A DNA stretch of 8,608 nucleotides from Campylobacterota bacterium (GCA_011330645.1 DRQB01000045.1:1-8608), one strand, 5' to 3'. Shown: positions 1 to 5,983, counted from the first letter of the stretch. Notes: generated by a model from the sequence alone, not told the origin. Program-made: numbers and translations.

Positions 1-669
1 ATCGATAATATCTTTAGATTTGCACAATCAGGTTCTGAAATGTCTGCACTTCTTGGACGTATCCCTTCAGCTGTTGGTTACCAACCAACACTTGCAAGAG
101 AGATGGGTGCACTTCAGGAGCGTATTACATCAACGACTAAAGGTTCAATTACATCTGTACAAGCTGTATATGTTCCTGCGGATGACTTGACGGATCCAGC
201 TCCAGCTTCTGTATTTGCTCACTTGGATGCAACAACAGTACTTAACCGTTCTATTGCGGAAAAAGGTATCTACCCTGCGGTTGATCCACTTGATTCAACA
301 TCTAGAATGCTTGATCCACAAATTGTTGGTGAAGAGCATTACGGTATTGCAACTGGTGTACAGCAAATTCTTCAAAAGTATAAAGACCTTCAAGATATCA
401 TTGCGATTCTTGGTATGGATGAGCTTTCAGAAGATGACAAACTTGTGGTTGAAAGAGCAAGAAAGATTGAAAAATACCTTTCTCAGCCATTCCACGTTGC
501 TGAAGTATTTACTGGTTCTCCAGGTGTTTATGTAACACTTGACGATACTATTGCAGGATTTAAAGGTCTTCTTGAAGGTAAATATGATCATATGAATGAA
601 GCAGCATTTTATATGGTTGGTAACATGGATGAGGCTATTGCTAAAAACGATAAGATTAATGCTAAATAA
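1..669 (+). CDS. atpD: F1Fo ATP synthase subunit beta, C-terminal part (5' end outside window)
   Basis: Catalytic beta subunit of the F1 sector, which makes ATP from ADP and phosphate using rotation driven by the proton gradient. The reading frame is open from base 1, so the gene starts upstream; 222 residues are present, a little under half of a normal beta subunit of about 465-470 residues. The start of the visible part (IDNIFRFAQSGSEMSALLGR and the following IPSAVGYQPTL) is a highly conserved beta-subunit stretch. The DELSEED loop that touches the gamma subunit is present as DELSEDD at bases 418-438. The nucleotide-binding P-loop lies outside the window. Leucine is mostly CTT and glycine mostly GGT, consistent with a highly expressed gene. 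The last codons form one arm of an inverted repeat shared with the atpC leader. Identification is essentially certain from the sequence. Confidence 0.98.
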   Translation: MDNIFRFAQSGSEMSALLGRIPSAVGYQPTLAREMGALQERITSTTKGSITSVQAVYVPADDLTDPAPASVFAHLDATTVLNRSIAEKGIYPAVDPLDSTSRMLDPQIVGEEHYGIATGVQQILQKYKDLQDIIAILGMDELSEDDKLVVERARKIEKYLSQPFHVAEVFTGSPGVYVTLDDTIAGFKGLLEGKYDHMNEAAFYMVGNMDEAIAKNDKINAK

Positions 670-692
670 GCATTAATCTTTAAAGGATTAAT
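652..692 (+). promoter_or_regulatory. Three-arm inverted repeat at the atpD/atpC junction (possible RNA switch or stability hairpin)
   Basis: Arm A (652-662, AAGATTAATGC) is an exact reverse complement of arm B (670-680). This gives a perfect 11-bp stem with a 7-base loop that contains the atpD stop codon (667-669). Arm B can instead pair with arm C (684-692, AGGATTAAT), giving 8 Watson-Crick pairs plus one G-T wobble around a 3-base loop. Arm C carries most of the atpC ribosome binding site (AAAGGA, 682-687) and ends one base before the atpC ATG. The two hairpins exclude each other. The A-B stem is followed only by TTTAAAGG, not a T-run, so it does not look like a simple terminator. The pairings are seen directly; a regulatory role is inference. 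Confidence 0.55.
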
Positions 693-1079
693 ATGGAACT
701 CATGAAACTAGAAATCATCACGCCAAATGGTGTGATATTTGATGGTGAAGTTAAACAAGTGAACTTACCAGGTTCTGAAGGTGAATTCGGTGTTTTAGCG
801 GGTCACGCAACTTTGGTATCTTTATTAGATACAGGTGTTATCGTTTATGAAAGAGCAGATTCTAAAGAAGTAGCAGTTGCTATTAATTCAGGATATGTAA
901 AAGTCGATGAAGTGAAAACAACATGTATCGTAGACGGTGCTGTAGCTATCTCGGGGGAAGACAGTGATCTTGCCAAAGCTCTGGAAGCAGCAAAAGAGTT
1001 ATTAAAAAGTACAGAAGCATCTAGTACTGCTATCGCCTCTGCGGTTAGTAAAGTTGAACAAATTGGAAAGTCTTTCTAA
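693..1079 (+). CDS. atpC: F1Fo ATP synthase subunit epsilon
   Basis: Epsilon subunit of the F1 central stalk, which couples rotation to catalysis and can inhibit ATP hydrolysis. It has 128 residues, a usual length for the family. The N-terminal beta-sandwich (about residues 1-86) carries the hallmark GEFGVLAGHA near residues 30-39 and NSGYVKV near 65-71. A helical C-terminal section of about 40 residues follows. The ATG at 693 is preceded by AAAGGA (682-687) at a 5-base spacing; a second in-frame ATG at 702 lacks such a site. It lies 23 bases after atpD, as expected in an atp operon. Its ribosome binding site is part of an inverted repeat (652-692) that might tune its yield relative to the beta subunit. 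Confidence 0.97.
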   Translation: MELMKLEIITPNGVIFDGEVKQVNLPGSEGEFGVLAGHATLVSLLDTGVIVYERADSKEVAVAINSGYVKVDEVKTTCIVDGAVAISGEDSDLAKALEAAKELLKSTEASSTAIASAVSKVEQIGKSF

Positions 1080-1080
1080 A

Positions 1081-1656
1081 TTGGATGCTCTTCTTAATTA
1101 TTTCATCCATGGTAGTGCAATAACTTTTATTGTACTCCTTGGGTTGTCTATTTATTTTATTGCTACATTCTGGATATTTTTAGATAGATTCTATGTGATT
1201 AATTCACGTATAGCTTCAGAAGCCAAATCACTTAAATCACTCTACACAGGTCAGTCAAAATCAGTGGCAAGTAATTCACTTATTTTTACTTATCTGTCTC
1301 GTGTAAATAAACCAAACAAAGCCATTCTTGAAGCTGCATCATCTGATGCGATTAGGGTCTCTACCAAAGGGCTTACATGGCTTTCTATTATCGCTTCAAC
1401 TTCACCATTTATTGGATTGTTTGGTACAGTGATAGGAATACTTGAAACATTTTCAAGGTTAGGTGAACAATCGAGTGCCTCTTTAAGTGTAGTTGCACCT
1501 GCTATCTCAGAAGCACTAATAGCCACTGCTGCTGGTATTGCCGTAGCCATTTTTGCTTATACCTTTCATCTTATTTTAAAACGTAAAGCCTACGAACTCT
1601 CTTCTTTACTCTCTTCCCAATCAGAAGTCATACTCTCTCAGGTAAGTGAGGACTAA
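1081..1656 (+). CDS. tolQ: TolQ/ExbB-type proton channel protein of the Tol-Pal system
   Basis: Inner-membrane protein of the MotA/TolQ/ExbB family, which with TolR forms the proton-driven motor acting on TolA. From the TTG at 1081 it has 191 residues. Predicted membrane segments lie at about 14-34, 98-122 and 142-165. The second contains FIGLFGTVIGI, and the third contains PAISEALIATAAGI; both are family signatures, and the threonines (near 116 and 149) match the channel threonines of E. coli TolQ. No ATG start is available. In-frame TTG codons occur at 1054, 1063 and 1081. I prefer 1081 because GGAAAG (1065-1070) lies 10 bases upstream and the protein then begins MDALLNYF, close to the TM1 start I expect for the family. 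The longer forms overlap the end of atpC. The name tolQ rather than exbB rests on the downstream tolA, tolB and pal. Confidence 0.93.
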   Translation: MDALLNYFIHGSAITFIVLLGLSIYFIATFWIFLDRFYVINSRIASEAKSLKSLYTGQSKSVASNSLIFTYLSRVNKPNKAILEAASSDAIRVSTKGLTWLSIIASTSPFIGLFGTVIGILETFSRLGEQSSASLSVVAPAISEALIATAAGIAVAIFAYTFHLILKRKAYELSSLLSSQSEVILSQVSED

Positions 1657-1657
1657 G

Positions 1658-2044
1658 ATGTTTAGTTGGGATGATAGTCCAGACTTAAACATTACACCTT
1701 TGGTTGATGTGATGCTTGTTTTAATGGCTATTTTGATGGTCACAGCGCCTACGATTACTTTTCAGGAACAAATTGAGCTACCTCAGGGTTCAAAGACTGT
1801 TAAAGTAGTAAAACCTAAAACCCTCACTATCCGTATGGATAAAAATAAAAAAATTTATTTAAAAAATGATACCTATGGATTGGATACTTTTGCTGATGAC
1901 TTTGTGAACCAGTCTGTTAAATATGATAAGAATTCTGAAGTTTATATCCGCGCAGATAAAGGCCTACTTTATGACAATGTGATTTATTTACTAAAAAGTG
2001 TAAAAGCAGCGGGTTTTGAGAAAGTATCGCTGATTACAGAATAA
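1658..2044 (+). CDS. tolR: TolR/ExbD-type proton channel partner of the Tol-Pal system
   Basis: Single-span inner-membrane protein of the ExbD/TolR family that pairs with TolQ. The 128-residue product has a short cytoplasmic N-terminus, then a membrane helix at about residues 13-30 beginning ITPLVDVMLVLMAILMV. D17 in that helix matches the essential protonatable aspartate of TolR/ExbD. The periplasmic domain ends with the family-typical pattern of an ADKGLLYDNV segment and a final AGFEKVSLIT. The ATG at 1658 has GAGGA (1648-1652) 5 bases upstream, inside the end of tolQ. A GTG at 1646 in the same frame would only add four residues and is less likely. There is 1 base between the tolQ stop and this ATG, so the two are very probably translationally coupled. 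Confidence 0.94.
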   Translation: MFSWDDSPDLNITPLVDVMLVLMAILMVTAPTITFQEQIELPQGSKTVKVVKPKTLTIRMDKNKKIYLKNDTYGLDTFADDFVNQSVKYDKNSEVYIRADKGLLYDNVIYLLKSVKAAGFEKVSLITE

Positions 2045-2047
2045 GAG

Positions 2048-2896
2048 ATGTTTATGCTAGAAAAATCTCCTAAATTTTTATGGGGTGCTATTTCTCTTGC
2101 TATTTATTTTACTGTAGTGGGATTACTTGTGTATTATTTCAACACACGTCATATTGATAAATCTAAGCACTATGTGAAAAAGGATGAACATCGCATTCAA
2201 GTTGCACTTGCTTCTCCTAAAAAAAAGCATAAATCCAGACCTAAACCTAAGACAAAACATATTTCAAAAACTAAAGTGAAGCCAAAGCCAAAACCGATAA
2301 ACAAACAGAAAATAAAAGATACAAAGAAAAAGATAATTAAAGAAAAGCTTGTTAAAAAACTTAAAAAAAAGAAAGATGAAAACTTAACAAAACTAAAAAA
2401 ATCTAAAACAAAAAAAATCCAAAACAAAAAACGCAAAAAAGTTAAAAATAAAAAAACGATAGATCTTTTTTCTCAGATCAAGGCAAAGAAAAAAAAGATT
2501 GATATTAAAATGACAGACAAGCCGGTAGTTAAGAAATCAAAAAAGAACATTATTAAAGTATCAGATGCAGCTCCAAGTGCAATTGAACGTATCAATAACG
2601 CTTTAAAAAATAAAAAACATAGTGATAGTGGTGTTGAAAATGCATATTTTGCGCATGTGCAAAATATGTTGGAAAGTTGGCCAGCACAAAGTGATTTTTT
2701 AGGAGAGAAAGCAACCGTGACTTTATATATTAAGCCATCTGGGATGTTTGAGTTCCAGGTAACTTCTGGTAGTAACAATGAAGCCTTTAGTCATTCAGTT
2801 ATGGATTTTTTAACACAATTGCAAAGTATAGGTTTTGGAAGACATAATGCAGGACGGAACTATGAATTTGAAGTTGAATTTTCTGCGAAAGAATAA
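2048..2896 (+). CDS. tolA: TolA/TonB-like periplasm-spanning protein, very lysine-rich
   Basis: Probable TolA, the arm that carries force from the TolQR motor to TolB/Pal at the outer membrane. The 282-residue product has a short N-terminus, one membrane anchor (about 11-31), a long basic linker (about 56-170) and a C-terminal domain (about 195-282) of the TonB/TolA C-terminal type, visible as TVTLYIKPSGMFEFQVTSGS and a closing YEFEVEF strand. About 51 of residues 51-170 are lysine, with TonB-like Pro-Lys repeats near 64-83, unlike the Ala/Lys/Glu helix of E. coli TolA. In the anchor, S16 and L27 of the SHLS motif are present, but the histidine and last serine positions hold Y20 and F31. The start is 3 bases after tolR; an ATG at 2054 is equally plausible, with AAGAG 6 bases upstream. 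The name comes mainly from gene order; tonB is the alternative. Confidence 0.82.
   Translation: MFMLEKSPKFLWGAISLAIYFTVVGLLVYYFNTRHIDKSKHYVKKDEHRIQVALASPKKKHKSRPKPKTKHISKTKVKPKPKPINKQKIKDTKKKIIKEKLVKKLKKKKDENLTKLKKSKTKKIQNKKRKKVKNKKTIDLFSQIKAKKKKIDIKMTDKPVVKKSKKNIIKVSDAAPSAIERINNALKNKKHSDSGVENAYFAHVQNMLESWPAQSDFLGEKATVTLYIKPSGMFEFQVTSGSNNEAFSHSVMDFLTQLQSIGFGRHNAGRNYEFEVEFSAKE
2218..2560 (+). repeat. A-rich low-complexity coding tract with A8 runs
   Basis: This part of tolA encodes the lysine-rich linker and is strongly adenine-biased on the plus strand. Uninterrupted runs of eight A occur at 2363-2370 and 2410-2417. At 2365-2371 the reading-frame phase is A AAA AAG, the same heptamer as the E. 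coli dnaX frameshift site. A -1 slip there would meet a TGA at 2377-2379. The composition follows from the lysine codons, so the tract is best seen as coding low complexity with possible slippage or phase-variation potential. Confidence 0.6.
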
Positions 2897-2931
2897 TCAG
2901 AATAATTCTTTGAATACACTTGTTAATTTTT

Positions 2932-3342
2932 TCATTTTGAAACTAAGGCTTGAATATAATCTGGAATGTTGTCTCTAAGAAGAGGTCTAATAGGTATAGG
3001 TTTATTCTGGTCATTGATTGCAACGAAAACAAATAAGGCATCACAAACTGAATATTCATCTCTACTGATGACACAGCGTGTTTCAAATGAAATATGCAAG
3101 GTGATGGATGTTTTTCCTATTTTAGTAACTTCTGCATAAATGGAAATAATATCTCCATTTCTGACAGGATGTTGAAAATGTAAATTATCAACAAACACTG
3201 TGACAGCTTTACCATGCATAACTTCCTCTACCATAATGGAAGCAGCTTTATCCATTTCTGCCATAATAAATCCTCCAAAGGCATAACCATTAGGATTGAG
3301 ATTCTTGGGATAGACACGATTTCTTATAGATAAATAACGCAT
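2932..3342 (-). CDS. Acyl-CoA thioesterase, YciA-type hotdog fold
   Basis: Probable hydrolase that splits acyl-CoA thioesters to free acid and CoA in the cytoplasm. The 136-residue product matches the YciA/HI0827 pattern along its length: NPNGYAFGGFIMAEMDKAAS at residues 16-35 with the likely catalytic D31, then a VTVFVDNLHF strand, HPVRNGDIISIYAEV, GKTSITLHI and CDALFVFVAIN. These are the signature blocks of single-domain hotdog thioesterases. The start has a good site, AAGGA (plus-strand 3348-3352), 5 bases before the ATG. The gene lies antisense between tolA and the pilus ATPase, converging on tolA with a 35-base gap. It is not the YbgC subfamily that opens the tol-pal operon in E. coli. 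Substrate chain length cannot be read from sequence. Confidence 0.9.
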   Translation of the reverse strand: MRYLSIRNRVYPKNLNPNGYAFGGFIMAEMDKAASIMVEEVMHGKAVTVFVDNLHFQHPVRNGDIISIYAEVTKIGKTSITLHISFETRCVISRDEYSVCDALFVFVAINDQNKPIPIRPLLRDNIPDYIQALVSK

Positions 3343-3368
3343 GTTAATCCTTCTCGTATTTTTTTTAT

Positions 3369-3374
3369 TTTATA
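3369..3374 (-). promoter_or_regulatory. Weak -10-like box for the thioesterase gene
   Basis: On the minus strand this reads TATAAA, within TATAAAAT, and would place transcription about 20 bases before the thioesterase ATG. No recognisable -35 box or TG extension lies upstream. In such an AT-rich spacer a box of this quality is expected by chance, so confidence is low. Confidence 0.3.
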
Positions 3375-3450
3375 GTCTTTATGCGTAACGTGTGTGTAGT
3401 TGTAAAATATGAGACTGTTCATAGAAAAATTTCTTTGGATGACATTCTTA

Positions 3451-3459
3451 TGCTACAAT
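3451..3459 (+). promoter_or_regulatory. Extended -10 promoter element (TGCTACAAT) for the pilus ATPase
   Basis: TGCTACAAT is an extended -10 element of the TGnTAnAAT type. No good -35 is visible; TTTCTT at 3430-3435 with an 18-base spacer is the nearest. Weak or missing -35 boxes are usual for the housekeeping sigma factor in Campylobacter and Helicobacter. Transcription would start near 3466, leaving a leader of only about 17 bases that consists almost entirely of the ribosome binding site AGAGGAG (3468-3474), 8 bases before the ATG at 3483. This means the pilus ATPase is probably not transcribed from the atp-tolQRA operon. Confidence 0.6.
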
Positions 3460-3482
3460 AGTGTCTTAGAGGAGTATTTTAT

Positions 3483-4616
3483 ATGAAAGAAAAATTTCAA
3501 CAGTATTTATATAAGCTGATAGAATTAGAAGGCAGTGATTTACATTTAAAAGCTGGTTCAAAAGTACATATACGTGTCAATGGTGAATTACATACTTTAA
3601 CAGAGAATACACTTAATAATGAAGATTTATTAAGTATTGCAGAAGTGATTTTGAGTACACCCCAATATAATGCGTTACTGGAGCATAAAGAATTAGATTG
3701 TTCATATAATTTAGAAAATAATAAGCGTTTTAGAGTTAACTTTTTTTATCAAGTACATGGATTAAGTATTGTTTTACGTATTATTCCTGAAGACATACTC
3801 TCGATTGATGCCTTGCATCTTCCTAAAATAGTTAAAAAATTAGCAGATTTGAATCATGGATTGGTATTGGTGACAGGGACAAGTGGATCGGGAAAGTCAA
3901 CAACACTTGCTGCGATAATAGATAGAATCAATAAAACAAAAAGAAAACATATTATTTGTATTGAAGATCCTGTTGAGTATATACATACAGAAGATAAATG
4001 TTTAATCTCCCAACGTTCTGTGGGTACCAATACGCATTCCTTTGCAAATGGGTTAAGATCTGCATTAAGAGAAGATATTGATATCGTATTTATTGGAGAA
4101 TTACGTGATTTAGAAACAGTAGAAATTGCATTGCATGCAGCAAATACAGGGCACTTGGTAGTTTCAACGCTTCATACATTAGATGCCAAAGAGACAATTT
4201 CACGTATACTAGCTATGTTTCCCAAAGAAGAACAAAGTCGTGTACGTATGACTTTATCTTTTTTACTTGAAGGGGTTATTTCTCAGCGACTTGTGACAAC
4301 AAAAGAAAATGAGCGTATGCCTGCAGTAGAAGTAATGTTGAAAACAAAAAGAATCTCAGAACTTATTGCTGAAAATAGAGATGAAGAGATTTTGGAAAGT
4401 ATTGAAAAAGGTAAAGAAATTTACGGTTCACAATCTTTTGATCAGTCATTATTTGAATTATATACACAAAATAAAATTACAAAATCTGTAGCACTTAGAA
4501 ATGCGACCAATCCTTCAGATATGAGTTTACTGTTTCAAGGTATTAAAAAAGGAACTGGTTATGAAAATGTGCGTAATATAAAACAAACGAAGCGCAGTGC
4601 TTTTGAATTAAAGTAA
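3483..4616 (+). CDS. Type IV pilus retraction ATPase, PilT/PilU family (PilU-like C-terminus)
   Basis: Cytoplasmic hexameric ATPase of the secretion-ATPase superfamily; PilT and PilU power pilus retraction, giving twitching and DNA uptake. The 377-residue product has the N-terminal GSDLHL motif (18-23), Walker A GTSGSGKST (132-140), the Asp box CIEDPVEY (159-166), Walker B DIVFIGELRD with E206 (200-209), and the His-box segment HLVVSTLHT (224-232). All catalytic motifs look intact. The AIRNLIRE motif typical of PilT is replaced by ISELIAEN (291-298), and the C-terminus (SFDQSLFELY near 318-327, ALRNATNPSDM near 337-347) resembles PilU more than PilT. No other pilus gene is visible in the window. 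It sits alone with its own promoter between tolA and tolB, leucine is mostly TTA, and the start has AGAGGAG at an 8-base spacing. Assignment to PilT versus PilU needs a phylogeny. Confidence 0.93.
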   Translation: MKEKFQQYLYKLIELEGSDLHLKAGSKVHIRVNGELHTLTENTLNNEDLLSIAEVILSTPQYNALLEHKELDCSYNLENNKRFRVNFFYQVHGLSIVLRIIPEDILSIDALHLPKIVKKLADLNHGLVLVTGTSGSGKSTTLAAIIDRINKTKRKHIICIEDPVEYIHTEDKCLISQRSVGTNTHSFANGLRSALREDIDIVFIGELRDLETVEIALHAANTGHLVVSTLHTLDAKETISRILAMFPKEEQSRVRMTLSFLLEGVISQRLVTTKENERMPAVEVMLKTKRISELIAENRDEEILESIEKGKEIYGSQSFDQSLFELYTQNKITKSVALRNATNPSDMSLLFQGIKKGTGYENVRNIKQTKRSAFELK

Positions 4617-4681
4617 ATATAGTATTTAGTATAGAGTGATTTTTTGCTTTGATATTAATTAATGAAGATTTAACACAGCCT

Positions 4682-4690
4682 TGATATAAT
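4682..4690 (+). promoter_or_regulatory. Extended -10 promoter (TGATATAAT) for tolB-pal-cpoB-ldt
   Basis: TGATATAAT is a perfect TGnTATAAT extended -10 box, the best promoter element in the window. It would start transcription near 4697, about 27 bases before the tolB start at 4724. The -35 region is not recognisable, as is common in Campylobacterota. A second TATAAT at 4705-4710 lies too close to the ribosome binding site (AAGGAAG, 4712-4718) to serve the tolB start. The element implies that the tolB half of the Tol-Pal genes is transcribed separately from tolQRA. Confidence 0.65.
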
Positions 4691-4723
4691 GCTTAATAAA
4701 AGACTATAATTAAGGAAGTATTT

Positions 4724-5962
4724 TTGAGAATTTTATTATTTATCCTCGTGTCATTAAATCTTTATGCAGCAGATGCAACACTTAAGATTCAAAAGGATGT
4801 AGAACAGCGTTCACGGATTGCATTAGTTGATGCTTCTCCTGTTGTTAACAATACATTTTTTAAAATTTTATTGTCAGATTTTAAAATATCTGGACATTTT
4901 TTAGCAGATACAACACATCACATCGGTGATGTAAATTCTAATTATTTATTGCCCGTACTAAAAAGTAAAGAGTATGTACTTAAATTTGCATTGTCTCAAC
5001 AGACTGGTACGAAGTTAATTGTACGTTTACTAAAGGCATCAGACAGTACAGAAGTATTTCGAAAACGCTACGCCATTCCTACAAAAAATAAAATGCCATT
5101 TTTAGCACACAAGGCAGTAAGTGATATCAATAATGTATTAAACTATGCAGATATTTCATGGATCAATCGTTATGTAATATTTTCACGCTATACAACGCCT
5201 AGACATAGTGAAATTCTTTTAGCTGACTATACCTTTAATTATAAAAAAGTGATTATTAAAGGGGGACTGAATCTTTTTCCTAAATGGGCAGACCCTGAAC
5301 AAAAAAGTTTTTATTACAGCGCGTATTCAGGACTCATGCCGGTATTGTATAAAATAAATATCTATACTGGGGTGAAACATAAAGTAGCTATGTCAGAAGG
5401 AATGCTTGTATGTTCTGATGTAAGTAAGGATGGCTCAAAACTATTATTGACTATGGCACCACATGGACAAGCTGATATTTATGAACTTGACTTAGGTACG
5501 CAGATAAAAACCAGAATTACCACATTTAATGGAATAGATGTTAATGGCAAATACATTGATGATGAAAGCCGTATTGTCTTTGTCTCCAATAGACTTGGTT
5601 ATGCCAATATTTTTAAAAAATCTATACACTCTGCTGCGGTATCTCAGGTTGTGTATCATGGACACAATAATAATGCGGTGGATGCATATAAAAATAAAAT
5701 AGTCTATTCAAGTAGAGAGAGTAAAAATAGTTTTGGTGCAAATACTTTTAATTTATATCTTACTTCATCTACAGGAACAGGTACACGTCCATTGACGACA
5801 ACGGGAGCAAATCAGTTCCCAAGATTTTCTACGGATGGTTCGGTGATACAGTTTATCAAACATAGAGGACGAGGGTCATCTATTGGATATATAAATTTAA
5901 AAAGTCATCAAAGCCTGCTTTTCCCACTCTCTGGGCGAAAAATCCAATCGATTGATTGGTAG
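4724..5962 (+). CDS. tolB: Periplasmic Tol-Pal beta-propeller protein TolB
   Basis: TolB links TolA and Pal during envelope constriction at cell division. The 412-residue product, near the usual 400-430, starts with a signal peptide (MRILLFILVSLNLYA, cleavage around residue 15). A small N-terminal domain follows (about 17-145). The rest is a beta-propeller with recurring TolB-type blades: FPKWADPEQKSFYYSAYS, SDVSKDGSKLLLTMAP, RIVFVSNRLGYANIF and QFPRFSTDGSVIQFI. The start codon is TTG at 4724, supported by AAGGAAG (4712-4718) at a 5-base spacing and by the signal peptide that begins exactly there; there is no nearby in-frame ATG. The gene opens a run with pal, cpoB and a transpeptidase, 21 bases before pal. 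Confidence 0.94.
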   Translation: MRILLFILVSLNLYAADATLKIQKDVEQRSRIALVDASPVVNNTFFKILLSDFKISGHFLADTTHHIGDVNSNYLLPVLKSKEYVLKFALSQQTGTKLIVRLLKASDSTEVFRKRYAIPTKNKMPFLAHKAVSDINNVLNYADISWINRYVIFSRYTTPRHSEILLADYTFNYKKVIIKGGLNLFPKWADPEQKSFYYSAYSGLMPVLYKINIYTGVKHKVAMSEGMLVCSDVSKDGSKLLLTMAPHGQADIYELDLGTQIKTRITTFNGIDVNGKYIDDESRIVFVSNRLGYANIFKKSIHSAAVSQVVYHGHNNNAVDAYKNKIVYSSRESKNSFGANTFNLYLTSSTGTGTRPLTTTGANQFPRFSTDGSVIQFIKHRGRGSSIGYINLKSHQSLLFPLSGRKIQSIDW

Positions 5963-5983
5963 TACATAATAAAAGGATATATA

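Noticed and set aside
215..535. Plus-strand open frame of about 106 codons inside atpD
   Set aside because: It overlaps the conserved beta-subunit frame completely and its product resembles nothing; it is a shadow frame.
2197..2436. Minus-strand open frame encoding a Phe/Leu-rich, membrane-like peptide
   Set aside because: It is the complement of the lysine-codon tract of tolA; Phe-rich output is what A-rich sequence gives on the other strand.
1081..2896. ExbB-ExbD-TonB system for iron uptake instead of TolQRA
   Set aside because: The families are homologous and such names are used in some genomes, but the cluster with tolB, pal and cpoB and the absence of any receptor gene favour Tol.
2888..2911. 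AAAGAAT / ATTCTTT dyad after the tolA stop as a bidirectional terminator
   Set aside because: The stem has only 7 mostly A-T pairs with a 10-base loop and no T-run directly after it; too weak to call.
3343..3482. Sigma-54 promoter before the pilus ATPase
   Set aside because: GG at 3437-3438 and GC at 3452-3453 are separated by 13 bases rather than 10, and the flanking consensus is missing.
3483..4616. Recent horizontal gain of the pilus ATPase judged from TTA-rich leucine codons
   Set aside because: tolB next to it has the same codon habit; the contrast with atpD is better explained by expression level.
4705..4710. Second TATAAT box before tolB
   Set aside because: It lies 1 base before the ribosome binding site, so its transcript would start at or after that site; such boxes are frequent in AT-rich DNA.
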